Part shown: in pieces, positions 11,829 to 25,061 of the stretch
How positions within the stretch are numbered: position 1 is the first letter of the stretch
Layout of the letters: each line of letters opens with the position of its first letter
Assembly (NCBI RefSeq): GCF_963422355.1
Contig: NC_085095.1
Coordinates: 3,729,607 to 3,793,606 of the forward strand
DNA from: Corticium candelabrum
Lineage: Eukaryota; Porifera; Homoscleromorpha; Homosclerophorida; Plakinidae
DNA length: 64,000 bases
Reading direction: 5' to 3'
Notes under the pieces: model-generated
Seen by the model: only the letters and a program-made list of their open reading frames with translations
What the model was told of the DNA's origin: nothing
Database searches by the model: none
Made by a program: the position numbers and the translations under genes

Positions 11829-11829
11829 T

Positions 11830-13454
11830 TCTGTTTGCAGTTTGTAACCGAATTGTGACTGATTATAAATAGGTAGAAAATGGCTTGTTCTCAGTAATCT
11901 TGATTTCAATCAATTACTTGCAACATGATCATGAGTTTCGGAGGTTGTAGAAACGTGGTGGCCACGGTATTGATTGTCCTCAGGTATACAACAAAAATCA
12001 ACCTTGCATTCCAATTTTTTGATCCAAATATCTGAATTTAGCAAATTGGAAAAATGAAGACTTCTGCTGATGAAGGTTACTAACTGTAATCAATTCCTTT
12101 GGGCTTTGTACAGTACAATAATTGGAAACACATGCAAATGTTCACGTTTTGTACAACCGGTACTTTTGTGTAAGTCTAGTGATGATGCTTGTGAAGCTAT
12201 GAAACAGTCTAATTAATTAAGGCACTGTATTTCTTGAAACAACGATCTACACAGCAAATTATAAAACAGGACTAACACTTACGTAATGGGCGAATGTTAT
12301 AGTGGTAGTGAAGAGTCTATTGATTATTTTCGACCTCAGAATATGTGTGAATCGTGTTGAGGTGAATTGAATTGGTTCAGCTCTTTTAGAGAAAAAGCTC
12401 CAGCTGAAGAGACACAGGAGTATTGTAAACACAATCCCTCTCCTAAAACATCTTTTGAGTCAGCTAGCCGAATGATTTACCAACGCATTGCGTTTGGTTT
12501 GTCCTTATAGTTCTAGGTGTCATGGTAGAAATTTGCAAGTGCATGTGCATGCCACTGAACCAGCAAAGCTTGATGACTTTCCGGGGCCTGGCCTCCCTCA
12601 CCAGATAACCTAGATGCGTACTGCTTTACTGAAAAGGAAAATGGGACCACAACGAGGGATCGAGCTCGAGACATTCTTAACTAAAAAAGAAAAAAACAAT
12701 GTGACAAAGGCTGTTTTCCTATTTAGATAAGAATTATTTCTATTACTTTATTGTAACCAGTTGTACCTGAAGCGCAGTATCTGCGGCCTGAAACGTCTCA
12801 CAACCACATAAGGCCTACAATGGGTCGAGAATGGCTCAACAGACTTGCACTTCAACTATAGATTAGGATGCAATTTGGACAAATTTTTGCTAGAAAACAT
12901 TCTTGCATACCTGCATTAATGAGTATATTAATTATAATATAGCAAATTATTAAAACATACCGTGACACCATGTTGTAGATATGAAAGTCATCTGGTGATC
13001 AAACATTGTTTGTACTTGACTGCTTTGCCAATTATCTTGCTAAGTATTTGAAGGTTGTGTTCTTGCCCTGAATTAACTCCATTATACTTTGACAATCAAT
13101 TTACTTCACAAACAAACAGCAAGACAACCTAGTTCTTAGTAGATGACCATGCAAAGTCAACCCTACAAAAATTTTAAATCAGAGAGTTTCCAGTTAGAAA
13201 TGAAATCTAATAGCATTTAACACCATACATAAACACATGTACAAAACACATTGTCATTTTTCTGATTTGTGTGCACTGAGCATACGTAGCAAGCAACAGA
13301 CTATTTTGTAATGGTACCGTACTGTACTGATATACCTAGAAGCCAAATCACTGAGGTGGGCAGACATGCTCCACAAAACTGCCGCTGAAAACAGCTTCAG
13401 CCTGAGATCTGCAACCTATGGTACACGTTGACATTGCCCTGATCATTGCTGCTT
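11830..13454. other. No gene recognised
   Basis: AT-rich sequence with short open frames only. I see no coding block, RNA gene or repeat array. Confidence 0.4.
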
Positions 13455-13560
13455 CAGGGGCGTAAGAAGCAAAAAGTGAATGGTTCGGCCTAACGGGCGC
13501 TATGGGTGGTGCAACGTTGCGCGCCCTAGTAGATGGGTAGGGCAACACTATCATAGTTTA
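13455..13560 (+). mobile_element. Solitary hAT-type terminus
   Basis: Starts with CAGGGGCGTAAGAAGC and continues GGCCTAACGGGCGCTATGGG. This matches the terminus at 27395 (CAGGGGCGTAGGAAGC, GGGCCTAACGCGCGCTAAG) and more weakly the one at 31960. It is a remnant or a deletion derivative of that hAT family. The other end was not identified. Confidence 0.5.
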
Positions 13561-13630
13561 CATCTCTCGGGAACGTTGATAGTCTCGACTCCATGTCACA
13601 TCTAGAGATGTATTTTACAAGCAGTCTCGA

Positions 13631-13657
13631 CCCCCCCCCCCCCCACACACACACACA
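13631..13657. repeat. C homopolymer plus (AC)n
   Basis: A run of 14 C followed by an AC repeat. A very similar C-run/(AC)n pair is found at 31936-31959 next to another terminus of the same hAT family. Confidence 0.85.
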
Positions 13658-13968
13658 GGCACCAAATAGTGTTTACATCACCAATATATTACTTATTTGA
13701 TCGGCTATACCCGTAAAACGGAAGTTGATGCCATTGAGCATCTGGCGAAAGTGGTCTTTTCGAATATTGGTCCGGCTCCTACGCCTATGTGCTTAATTGG
13801 TTGGCTCTGTCACCAAATTCATCAGTCCATTTATGCAATGCTGTTACAGCTTGTATGAAAGTATCACTGTTTTCGTCTTTTATCACCTTCATCTTGTCTA
13901 TGAAAAAGTTAGCTGACAATCTTCCTTATCTTCCTAGTCATAAAATTAACAGTTCCATCATGCCGAGT

Positions 13969-15231
13969 TCAGAGACTGTACATCAACCCCATTTTCGGTA
14001 AATCAATAAAGCCTAGGTTAATTGCTTGTGCCTCTGTTAGGCAGTTTATATCCTCAGCTGTTAACTGTGAAATAATCCCAACCACAAACAGCAATATGTC
14101 ATGGGGTACACATGCACGCACACAATATATAGGTAAGACGTATAGCAACAAACTTTCATCTAGACCTCTAAACCAACCTCCTAACAAACTGGAAGTTGTC
14201 AAAACTTGTCTAATCAAACCCAAGATGTTGCTGGAGATGCTGTTTGCTATTACAAATAGCAGAAGACATTGACAGCCTGATTAATGTAAAGACTAATACA
14301 AAACTAGATCATCGAGAACTCTCACTCACGCTCGTTGTCTTCTTGGATGTCCTGGACGAGACGAAGCGATATCACTAAACTAACTGTTTGATCGCCCTGC
14401 TTAATATCAACATTACAGACGTTCGTAGGGTGGTCATCACCATGCTTGAACTCCACAGTTAATTACATCAATTTCCTCGTCCAAGCATATCCATTTGTGC
14501 CGAAAGTCAGTAGCAGGTATGATCTGAAGACAAATTTATTTAATATATCCGTTAAACAACGCACAGCAGTATATGTATATGCATAAAAACATGCACTATT
14601 TACTAGTAGTTGTCTCATATACCTCTTCAATCACCACTTGTAATACTAAATATCATGGCAATGAATAGTGAGATTCCAAATGTTTGACCAACTTTTTTGC
14701 CGATAACCAAAGACAGAAAAAGGCATAGTTTTCATAGCCCTAAAGATGTCAATAGGCTTTCCAAACCACTAGTGCCAATAGAAGTGTTTTACACTCAGAG
14801 TAGCACTGGCAAGGTTATATATACAGTCTAGATCCGCCATCTTCACTTGGTCAAAATCAGAATTAATTGTCATTATGGCTGGCTGCCATAATAATTATTG
14901 AGATAAAGTGGAAGTATCACACCTAGCTCTTATGAGTGACAAATGCAATCCTCTAGAATCAACTGAAGGAAAAACGTATATGAACAATTTTCGAAAATGT
15001 TAATTCAAGCGGCTCAAAGACAAATAGTGAAGTCAAAATGTATCCATCAATGCATGGCTTTAGTGGATGGCGGCATTAGTCTTTCATCAACGTATACAAG
15101 CATTCTTAAGTTGACTGGTTTACTCACAGCACCGTCAGGAACCAAGATAGACAAACTGCAAAAAATAAAGCGTCCACCTTCTGGACCAACAGTCATTTCC
15201 AGGGTTGCAATTGGCTCCAGTGGTTCCATAT
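13969..15231 (-). pseudogene. Possible ZU5-domain gene, partial or broken exons
   Basis: The block 15231 down to about 14985 begins after a good acceptor (TTCTGATGCAG). It encodes LEMTVGPEGGRF, then LSILVPDGAVSKPVNLRMLV, the pattern of the ZU5 domain of ankyrin, UNC5 and PIDD-type proteins. A stop after STKAMH near 15047 is followed by continued ZU5-like coding in another frame (FVFEPLELTF), so a frameshift is likely. A second block (about 14500-14331) reads FKHGDDHPTNVCNVDIKQGD and ends at AGC/GTGAGT. A third (about 14067-13969) follows TATTTCACAG and ends with a stop. Exon phases between the blocks do not fit cleanly. The gene may be a pseudogene or my exon borders may be wrong. Confidence 0.35.
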
Positions 15232-18200
15232 CTGCATCAGAACATTGAAAGTAACAAATTTATGTGTTTCTAAACTGTAAGTTATTTTAAGTAGACAGCA
15301 CTGTAACTACCATAAAAGAAAGAGTATAACATCACTGCAACCCCTCTTCCATTCTATTCCCACCAATATAAAGCATGCAACACTGTACAAGGGGCCTCAA
15401 ACGACAGAAAACAAATAGACATGTATTCACATTAGTGTAAGTGAGTGTGTTGAACTTTGTGCCTGATTAACCCCAAGTTGTCACGATTTGATCAACATTG
15501 TCTGCTGTCAACCCACTGTATTATGCACTGGCGTGCCCTTGCACATTCCCACATATTACAAACAACATGAAACCAACCAGAAACCGCAAACACAAAATTT
15601 TTCATCGAAAGACCATATATATTGCATAAGAAGACAGGCTGCTTTATCACTTCAGGACATCAAAAATCAATAAAAAGCAACGACGAGATTTCAGAAGTTC
15701 AAGAACACAACCATCACCAAATCTCTCCTAAGATCATTGTAACACCCAATCAACCTCTTCCTAAATCACAAACTTAGCCACCAAACAACTAAAGTTGGAC
15801 CATGCAAACCAAAGCCCCAGCTTTGTATGACTTCTAGAAACAAAACAAATAAACAGGAAACAAACAAACAAATGCATAAAGAGACAGATGGCTCTTCCTC
15901 ATATGTATAATATTGTGTAAGTCTTGTCTGATTTAAGAAAGTTACCAATTCCATTCTCCTAGGTTGATTCAATCAAAATATTAATATTTGTGACCCCAAA
16001 TATTTACGCATTCAAGTGAAGGGCGTAAAACCAACAATGTAAACTATCAAACACCAATCTGCAAACCAAATGATTAATTACATATTTACCAGCAGAGATG
16101 TTGCTGTCTTCCTCTGAGTCTGTACAAAAATACCAATCCGTCTGCAATAACTACGTACAATCACTTCTGTTTCTTACATTCAATACTGTGCCAACATCGT
16201 CATCAGTGCGATGTGACACCTTATCAGGATTAATTAGAAACTAGAAAAAAATTGAAGTACAATAGTAGTTATAGCTGAAATACATGTTGAATAAAATTTA
16301 TTGACACACGTGTCTACACATTATAGTTAACCAATTAAATAAGCATATAACTTTCTAGCCACTCATAACTTATTTCTACTTTAAATCTTATTCTAGTTTT
16401 ACATATTTCAAATTTACACTAATTAATTAAGTATACATGCATGCAGCCTAACTAAAATAATCAAAGTGTCGTGATAAAATACTCTATAGCTAAAGCAACA
16501 AATTTGGGCAATTTATTAAGAAATGTGCTACGATTTAACCCAGTTTACAAAATCTAAATCTATAAAAAGAAATTTTTTAAATAGTGAGTGCTGGTAATTT
16601 TTATCCACCTCACAACTTAAGGTCCAGTAGCTCTATCGTAATTACAATAATTAATTAAGATAAAATTAATTCGAACTCATCAAATAACTACTCTAAGACC
16701 TATTGTCAAGGTATGACAAAGGACGTTAACAGCAGTCATCAACGCATGTTTACTTGAATTTATATCAACTTTGCCAACGAGCACGGACTACATAATATGA
16801 GATAACGTTTCAAATCTGCAACTTATTGTTGTACACTACCAAAAGACCGAGAGAAGAATGTCGTAAGAGTCACTACCCTCTGATGATGTTTAACAATTGA
16901 TTAGAAATTGAACGGATTCATTAAACTCAAATTTGTAGTTGAATAATATTGCATTAACTAAAGAATAGGTCTGGCATTTGGAATAAATGCTACTAGCTGT
17001 TTAAAGAGGAAAGCATAATAGAAATGTTTAAACCAATGTTCATGATTATACACAACAGAATTCAAGGTAAGTGGACAATATTTAAATCATGGGCAATATA
17101 GCAATATCTAAACCATAAATGAAAAAGTACAAACTTTAGAAGTACAAATGTGAGTACAATGTCTAGTAAATGCTGATATGCTCACTTCCTAATTTCGTCC
17201 CATTCTCAGGCGTTGTGGTTCTAACTGACCGAAGTCCATCCAATAAAACTGACAAAAGAAGTGCGAAACGGAAAAATAAAAAACATGTGTGATCACACAA
17301 CACCAACACCTCAACTGTTATACACTCACCCATTCCTAGAGAGAAATAGAGAATACACTAATTATTTGAACAATCATTCTCACCTCAAACAAAAATAAAC
17401 ACTAAGTTACTATTCTAATCACAGAGATATTTATCAAAACAGTTCCAAAACATTTTATTAAATTAGCAATGTCTACCATGCTGTACTTAAGCCTATAGCA
17501 AAGCACCTTTGAAAAATCACATCGACTGGCACGTTAGTACGCTAACACAAGCAAAAACAATGAGTGCATGCGCTGCATTCCAAATGTTCGTCCATCTATC
17601 AGTCTATACGCCCGTCCGTCTGTCCACAGAGGCATTACTGTAGCCCTCCTCGAGTTAAGTATTATAAATGTACCTACGCAGCCATTCTCTACCTATTAAT
17701 ACATATTGCATGGGTAAGAACAACTGCATCGCCTATGCACTGAGCCGGTTGCATTACTAAAGTGATCTGGATGATAGAAACAGATAACCTGAGGCAGAAG
17801 GTACCAAATCCAATTTAGAAATAATTCTATTTCCTGAACAAGACAGCAGTAAGTGAGTGGTTGTAAACAGCAAATTTGTTCTAAGTTTGTTACAGCTGGT
17901 TCTCGACGAGCATCTGTCCAAGCATCAAGAATCTAAGAATTGAGGTGCTCATAACAATAAAGGTTTGCTGGCGACCAATGAAAAGTGACCTTGAGCAGTA
18001 AGTATACTATTATAAGACGTGTAAAGTTTATGCAAGTGGCAGCAACTCCATAGCCTCAAGCACCACTAAGAGATTGTCCTAATTCTTGCAGAACTTTTCA
18101 ACTACATCTTGGGCAATACCTTGGTAAAACTGGTAAATGACAATCAGCACAAATGGTCGAATCATCTATATGCAGTTTAATTACCTCATAACTTAGCTGT

Positions 18201-18735
18201 CTATGAATCTGGGGAAAACGCTATATTGTATTATTCTCAAGGAATTTCCTCACGCACATTAATACTGTTGCAAAAAGTTCTTGCCTGGAAGAATTCTGAA
18301 TAAGGAGCATTCATGTCTACTGGAAATCGTTAGATGCTTCTCTACAACACTGTCAGCAAGAATTTTATTGTTGAAAAATTCAAGAAGGAAGCGCATTATA
18401 ACAAGAAAACTCTATTTCGCAGTAACAAACTAGGAGACTTTGTCTGTGCTGCCAAAGTAATGCATTTTGGAAGAGAACGTTCTTGTCCTCTCACTCCACA
18501 CTGGGGTGGTCCATACATTAAAGGTTAAAAATCTCTGACATTATTTCTAAAACCAAACAATCTTTCGCTTTTATCATAAATCTTTGAACTCATACTTAAA
18601 GCAAGAGTTAGCTTAATTAAGAGAAAAAAAGCAATGTCATCTTCTCCCAGAGACCAACGGCAAGAGTACACTTGGAAATTAGCAGCAGCAGTGACGACAC
18701 ACTATACTGGGGAAGCTTACATGATGATCCCAAGT
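15232..18735. other. No firm gene; AT-rich intergenic or intronic sequence
   Basis: About 3.5 kb without a convincing coding block. A 30-nt stretch on the minus strand near 16094-16124 is flanked by acceptor-like and donor-like sites and would encode a Ser/Glu-rich linker; it could be a micro-exon of the ZU5 gene, but this is weak. Confidence 0.35.
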
Positions 18736-19950
18736 CAGGCGCGGATCCAGGATTTTTGAAAAGAGGGTGTTGCAAATTTCGATAGACCACGCCTAGATCA
18801 GTCAACGCATTTGTATTGTTAGAGGTGCAAATAGCTCAGACTTCTTACAGCTTAGTTAAAGTAAATGGCAACAACTATGGCACCATATCTCTAGAAACGT
18901 GTCATGTTATAAACTTCCTAAATTATTAAAACTGTCTAACAGAATCTAACTGCATCATGTATAGACTACATACTGCTAAATAAATGTTAATTAGGTAAAC
19001 TACGGTGCAACTATGTCTCTTTCAAACAAAGACTGTATAAACAATCTCCGTGGATGAGTTTGCACAAATTTCGTCTGTTGGTACTCGGTCTTTGTAATGC
19101 ATGGAGATAACTGATACGTGTGCAAGACGCTCCTGTGCCATGGTAGACCTTGCCTACGTCTTCAGTCTCCTCAGTAGAAAAAATGACCTCTCTGCTTCTG
19201 CACTTGTGATAGGCAGTGTACATGCTATCAATAGCAGACGATGAATATTCGGGTACAACCGAGATTCACAGGCTCTCAAGGCAGGGAGAAGGTTAATTAA
19301 TTGTTGGGTATGGTCTTCTTGCACTCTTGCCCTCTTTTCCTTGCTTCTTGCATTTGCTTTGCCATACTGACTTCCACCTTCTCACTTCACCTCCTAGAGA
19401 CTTCGCGAATGGAAGATCGGATTTCCATTGGGTCAACGTCGGAACGAACCAGTAGAGTAAGCACTGGACACAACAATGCTCGGACATTACCTTGCTCACC
19501 AGTAGATCGTTCGCGCATCTGAAGAAGCAGGAAGGGGTATCTCAACGGATGGTTTGTAGTGCTCAATCGGACTCCGACTACTAGTAGGTGTATTGCTCTG
19601 GTTTCGCTGTAAGTTCTTTTTTCTTGGAACAGATTCAATGGATTCAATCCAGTCTGCGAGTCGCAGAATGTCTTGATACCAGATGTCAAAGAAGTTGTAT
19701 CTAAATTCTGTCGTTTTGCCTACATTCTTTCAGTTACGTACTAAGTGAACCATTCCCTTCGCAACAAAGATATCCTGGTCACGAGTCTGGAGTTTCGCTA
19801 CCAGATGTCTCACTTCGTCAAGAATCTGCTTAAGTATTTTTAATTAAATACTGGAAATGAGCACAAAGCAGCTTCAAGACCTTGTGCTATAACTCCGAGG
19901 CCAGAAAGGGGGCTTTCTACCCAACAACCCCTACCCTAGATCCGCCACTG
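18736..19950 (-). mobile_element. hAT element remnant with CAG-GCGGATC termini
   Basis: The left end reads CAGGCGCGGATCCAGG and the reverse complement of the right end reads CAGTGGCGGATCTAGG, typical of hAT-type inverted termini. Within it on the minus strand, near 19150-19215, SAEAERSFFLLRRLKT and then, in a shifted frame, STMAQERLAHVSV match the hAT C-terminal dimerisation region. The rest of the transposase is unrecognisable. Flanks share CCAAG but give no clean 8-bp duplication. Confidence 0.55.
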
Positions 19951-20648
19951 CCAAGAGCTACAACAGCAGAAATAATGTCTACACATTCGTAATACATTGT
20001 TTCGTTTTGCTTGTACAGATGACAAAATGGACACACCCTAAAAAGTATAGCGCCACGGTCTGGGGTAATCCCTGTCATAGTGAGTATTGGCACAATTCCA
20101 GGTGTGTGTGTGTGTGAGATGTAGACTTAACCTTCTTTGGTTTTGAAAGCTGACTTTTTCTGATCACCGATATGGAATGTGATTGGAGCATATTGGGGAG
20201 CTACTCCAACTGCACCACGTCGTGCTATTTGCAAGGCCATATAGCCCAGGAACAGAAAATCACCGCGAAGAGGTTGCACGACACGATCCCATTTTAGACA
20301 TTTAACAAGGCAGGTTTGATTAGTCACCAACGTTGTTATTCTACCACTTCAAGGATTCCAAATCAGTTTTGCCATCAGACCTTCAAAGAACAACGTCTCT
20401 AAAATCACCAACGTTTTTGGCGAGACAGACCTTGAGCAGTGTCGACTTGATGTTTTTGGCCTGCATCTTCTGTACCTTCATGGTAATCGTGAAGCACAAG
20501 CAGCAAATGGATGGATGGATGGATGGAGATATATTTCAGATATAACTAAACAGCCAAATATACAGAAATCACTGATATGCTAAACTAGAATGTAGACAGC
20601 TACAGTCACCAAACGTAATCCATACGTATAATAATTTACTAACTGTCA
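19951..20648. other. No firm gene; unassigned sequence with (GGAT)n
   Basis: Holds a short (GGAT)n tract at 20507-20527 and a 67-codon minus-strand frame at 20127-20330 whose composition looks protein-like (PLRGDFLFLGYMALQIARRG) but which I cannot assign to a family. Confidence 0.3.
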
Positions 20649-20793
20649 ATGGATGGATGGATGGATGGATGGATGGATGGATGGATTCTATACATATGGA
20701 TGCTCTGTTACAGGCTAGTTGTCTAACAGTCAACAACGAATACAATCCAATAGTTTGTACCAATAATGCAATATACTAGTTCTAAAAGAGTTC

Positions 20794-23565
20794 TTAGACA
20801 GTGAGGCGAGCCTCACTGACGATGCTGTCAACACAGTCAAGATGTACTGGATGGCGCTTCGATGACCTCGTCTCTCTAACACAAAGAATTTCAGATCGTA
20901 GTAGAGAAAAACTCAGTCTGCATCGTATTAGTGCCATTGTTTGACTGTAGGAAGTGTCCTGTTTGTCTGAGATCAGGCTGGCTAGCCGTTTGTAGAAAGT
21001 GTTTGCTTCTCTTCCCATGCCACCAGTTGACGACAACACCAATGGAGTGAAGCTACTTCCTTCAACCTCTATGACTCTCTCGCCATAGGCTCTCTGCTTT
21101 TCAAGTTCATGGTTCCGGAAGATTTGGGGTAATGTCATCTCCTGGTAACTTTGCGCGTTGGGGTAAAACACCCTAATATCGAAAAATGCGCATTCACCAC
21201 GACGCCATACACCTCTTGCCGAAACATCCAGCCGTGCCTCTTCGTCCCTGGTGGCAGTACGATTGTGTAGGCATTCACCTGAGAGGGTATTTAGCCTCTG
21301 TTCGATGGCCACATCCGAGCATACTTCACTAATCAAATCTGCAGTGATGTCCCTCACTTCGTTATGCCTGATTGTTGGAAATCCTCTTTTGGGGCATACC
21401 ATAGCATGGTCAACATTGAATGTTGACCCGCATGAGCACTTTGAGGGAACGCCCTTCAGTGACAACCCATACCTTAAACAAATGGCATCTCTAAATTTAC
21501 ACTTTGGTAGATGAAATCTATGATGTTGGATCGGCAAGACAGTTAACCAGCTCGATGCTTCCTTTTCTCCTGCCAGTTCTATGGTTCTTCTTAGCAAAGG
21601 AGATGCGTCACTTTTCAACTTGTTCAAGGTTGATTCATAGGCTGCTTCTTTCTGACTTTGATGCCTTTTTTGTTTTTTGAATTTCTTCCTTGTCTACAGA
21701 GTAGGAAGGTTGTTGATTTACAATCTCAGCTGCAAGAGGGGCGGTAATTCGTTCTGAAGTTTGATAGTGCCAATCAGCCATTTCTGTAGGGTCAATAACA
21801 TTTAGACCACCAAGTCTACAGGGTAGAGCTAGAAGGCTTCTCATTTCGTCACTGATAGCTGTTTGACCTGTGAGAGCAGGAATGAATTGTTGGCGGACGA
21901 CCTTCACCAGTGGAGCCAGTAGATGTGAAATCTCTTTGACTGTACGCAGCAGAAAATTTCATCTCCCTATCAAACCATGTGTAAATGCAGAGTAAGCAGC
22001 GTGTGGTTGCGTTTTTGCAATTAATGTCAAGTTCAACACTTGCTTTGCCCATTCATCTACCTTTCCTCGTATATACTCTTCGACAAAGCAGTCATCACCC
22101 AAGGCAGCACCCAGATGTCGTTTTCCTGTAGTTGTTATATGAACACCGGAATTTGCAAAGACCACTTCAGCTTGTTTCTTTGCTTCAGGTTTCACGATTA
22201 GCGATGACTTGGTCGCATTGGTTTGATAACCAAAATCCCCTCCTACTTCAGTCAGCTTTTCCCACCATTTCCAAACTTCATTTATGGTACCTGCTCCAGT
22301 CGCATCGTCTGCAAACCATACTTGTTTACAGATTCCCGCAAGGCTAGAGATCAGAGGATCAGTTCCGATGACATACATTGCCATAGCTAATGGGTCTCCT
22401 TGAGTTGTTCCTTCCACTGATTGTATTATCTCTCCGTCGATAACGTACATCGGAATTGCCACTCTGTAGGTGTTAATAAGTATTGTTGAGAGAGCAGGAC
22501 ATATTATCCTAGAATTATGCAAGGTCGCATTACGATTGAGTGTGTTGAATGCATTTTTTGCGTCTACAAGCAACACACAGTCAGACTCATCAGCATGGAA
22601 TATTGATCTCATGGCATGAATTGCAGCTTCAGAGCCACCTTCTTGCCCTGCACAAACTTGCAATGAACCAGCACATTGGCAGATGTCGTCCTTCACTACT
22701 GCTGCAATAGATGTCGAAATTATTCTTCTAAATGTTTCACCAATCCCAATTGGCCTTAAGCCAGGACATTTATTAAGTGGTATTAGTCTACATGCAACAA
22801 ACGCCTGTAAGCCACGAGGGGCAACGAATTCTGTGCAGAGTCTTTTGCAAGGATAGCGAGGGAGTTGCATAGCTCAGCCGATTGACAACCAAAAGAACAA
22901 CAAAGACGACGCCAAGCATTAGAGTCCATTCCAGATGGACCGCTGGAGCCTTGAGTTCGTAGAGCTGCTCGTTTGATGGCATCTCCATCAATCTGGTCAA
23001 ATATAACTGCTGGTATGTCATTGACTGGTCCTTGAAGAAGCGCCGAGTTTGATGTTGGTTGCGAGGCTGGGTGCTTTTCTTTGAAAACATTCCTGGCAGT
23101 TTGACCATTAGACCCTTCCACTATTTCATCCATTGCCAAGATTCCTCCATTGGTATTGTCTGACAAATATCTAAGAGCAACGTTCACCTTCCCTTGAACC
23201 ATTAGGCAACTGAATATTCGTTCAATCTGTTGATTTGAAGGGGGTTTCTTTGATGACTCTAGACGCTGCTGTACAGCTTTTCCTTCCCTAAACAACTCAT
23301 CAAATCTTCCTTCCTTCCACAAGTTCAGCCGACGCTGGAGGTGATGGACGCGATCCCTGCTTATTGATTTTGCACTCGCCTTTTGCAACAACAGGACTTG
23401 CAAGACAACGAAAGCTTTCAGTGCAATAACTTCCATAGTTGTTGCATTGCTATATGCTTGCAAAAGATTACACATTGCAAAAACAAAATCTTTTCCAACT
23501 CGTCCTGAAGGTACAAGGAACAGATTTTTTCTCCAAAAGAGGACGTCGTCATAGATTCTGGACAA
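20794..23565 (-). pseudogene. Reverse transcriptase and C-terminal endonuclease-like protein of LINE family 1
   Basis: From the N-terminus: linker (22783-23565), reverse transcriptase (21959-22870) with LLVDAKNAFNTLNR, GTTQGDPLAMAMYV and VWFADDATGAG boxes, then 21635-21907, then a C-terminal block (20794-21627) with a Cys-rich finger (CSCGSTFNVDHAMVC) and an RLDVSARG...CAFFDIRVFYP segment. The last resembles the PD-(D/E)xK restriction-like endonuclease placed after the RT in R2-type LINEs; that is inference from the motif and its position. Frame breaks near 22860 and 21630 and a stop at about 21959, where a Trp would be expected, show it is inactive. Confidence 0.75.
20799..20818. repeat. Perfect 20-nt hairpin at the 3' end of the LINE ORF
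   Basis: CAGTGAGGC / GCCTCACTG arms of 9 nt with a GA loop, overlapping the last codons before the stop at 20794. The same hairpin is retained in the truncated copy at 23834-23853. It may be part of the 3' RNA structure recognised by the element's own reverse transcriptase. Confidence 0.7.
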
Positions 23566-23662
23566 TTCATTGCATGCTTCCGAGCCATCTCAATCATACA
23601 ATTTGAAACTTGTTGCGGCACACTTTTTAATTGTGGCAGGTGAAATAAAGAGATAAAAATAA

Positions 23663-23932
23663 ATGGATGGATGGATGGATGGATGGATGGATGGAGGGAT
23701 GGAGGGATGGATTTTCTATACATATATTTTCAACATAGACAACTAGTCCGTAATAGAGCAGCCATAACAGGCAACATCGAATACAATCAAATAGTTTGCA
23801 CCAATAATGCAATATACTAAAAGATTTCTTAGACAGTGAGGCGAGCCTCACTGACGATGCTGTCAACACAGTCAAGATGTACTGGATGGCGCTTCGATGA
23901 CCTCGTCCCTCTAACACAAAGAAGTTTGTGTT
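23663..23932 (-). mobile_element. 5'-truncated copy of LINE family 1
   Basis: Begins with a (GGAT)n tail (23663-23712) and continues about 220 bp closely matching 20690-20895, including the terminal hairpin. It contains only the last part of the ORF. Its 5' end meets another (GGAT)n tract. Confidence 0.8.
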
Positions 23933-23974
23933 ATGGATGGACGGATGGATGGATAGATGGATGGATGGATAGAT

Positions 23975-24040
<66 letters not shown>
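23933..24040. repeat. (GGAT)n followed by (GT)n
   Basis: A (GGAT/GATA) tract at 23933-23975, then about 65 bp of GT. The same order, (GGAT)n then (GT)n, occurs at 61950-62009 next to LINE copy B. Confidence 0.9.
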
Positions 24041-24041
<1 letters not shown>

Positions 24042-25061
24042 ACTACAATAATGTTGTTATTGTAAGAGATATTCGAAAACCTGTAGTTTGTTAATTGCTT
24101 TAATCAAAATGTTGGACAAACTTCTTTCTAGAATCAGCAAACTAAATGTATCCTAATGTCAAAGCAACCACAACTACAACATTTAATTTTTTACACACAA
24201 AACTTCATTGATCAACTTGCGCAAGCACAAAGTGTTTGCTATGAGGTGACACCAGCAATTTATAAATTATACTATCTTGTGCTTGCATATTGTTGTACTC
24301 ACCTGATCAAGCCCATTAAATAAAAATAATAAAAAATATAATGTGAGAAAATACAGAACATTGTGAGATCACATAACATCAACATCTTAACTGTCACACT
24401 TACCTCTCCTTATGTGAAAAGACATGACATCAATTAGTGTCGTACATCAAAAACCACAAAAGTTAGGCTCGTGTAGCCAGACCCCTCCAGCGAGTAAGGG
24501 TTCAGTTTAATTGTGGGAGAATGGTTTCAGATGTAAAATCTAGAGAGTACTTATCTTGGAACTTTCAACCCCTATTTCTTCAAGCCATATGTCTTCAAGT
24601 ATACGCAACCATCCCTACTTTAATTGTTTTTTATTACACAAATAGTTTTGTATTCTTCTTTCTGTACTTTTATAGAAGCATTGTTACCAGGCGCGCAGAG
24701 GCTTAAGATGGGGCACGATCAATATCAACAAAATAAAACTTGATACTAACACAAAATTATCCTACATAGCCTCGGTAGTTCTGCATAAAATGGCACTGCG
24801 CACTAAGCTGCCAATTATAGTCATCTGAGTATAATGTACGGATTAAATTTCATTCTTCCGGGGACGTTTGCGAGCAAAATCATATATCGATGAATTGAGC
24901 GTAGTCTATTTTACATGTCGTAGTGAAAGTGTAGCTAGGCGGAGACCGTTCCGTTTTTTCTGTTCTATTGTGAAACGCAGATGAATTTAAGTCATTGTAA
25001 TCCACTCATGCTTGGCTCAAAACTGCAGCGCATGATACGTGAATATATAGAAATAATCATG

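Larger units (their letters stand above)
20649..23640 (-). mobile_element. Non-LTR retrotransposon family 1, copy A
   Basis: A LINE on the minus strand with its 3' end at a (GGAT)n tail (20649-20686). Its 5' end is at about 23640, abutting the (GGAT)n tail of another truncated copy. It encodes a reverse transcriptase followed by a Cys-His finger and an endonuclease-like domain (next entry). Compared with copy B at 60447-61904, about 0.6 kb at the 5' end is missing. Confidence 0.8.

Noticed and set aside
20127..20330. Host exon on the minus strand
   Set aside because: Protein-like composition but no family recognised, no clear splice sites and broken frames upstream; left unassigned.
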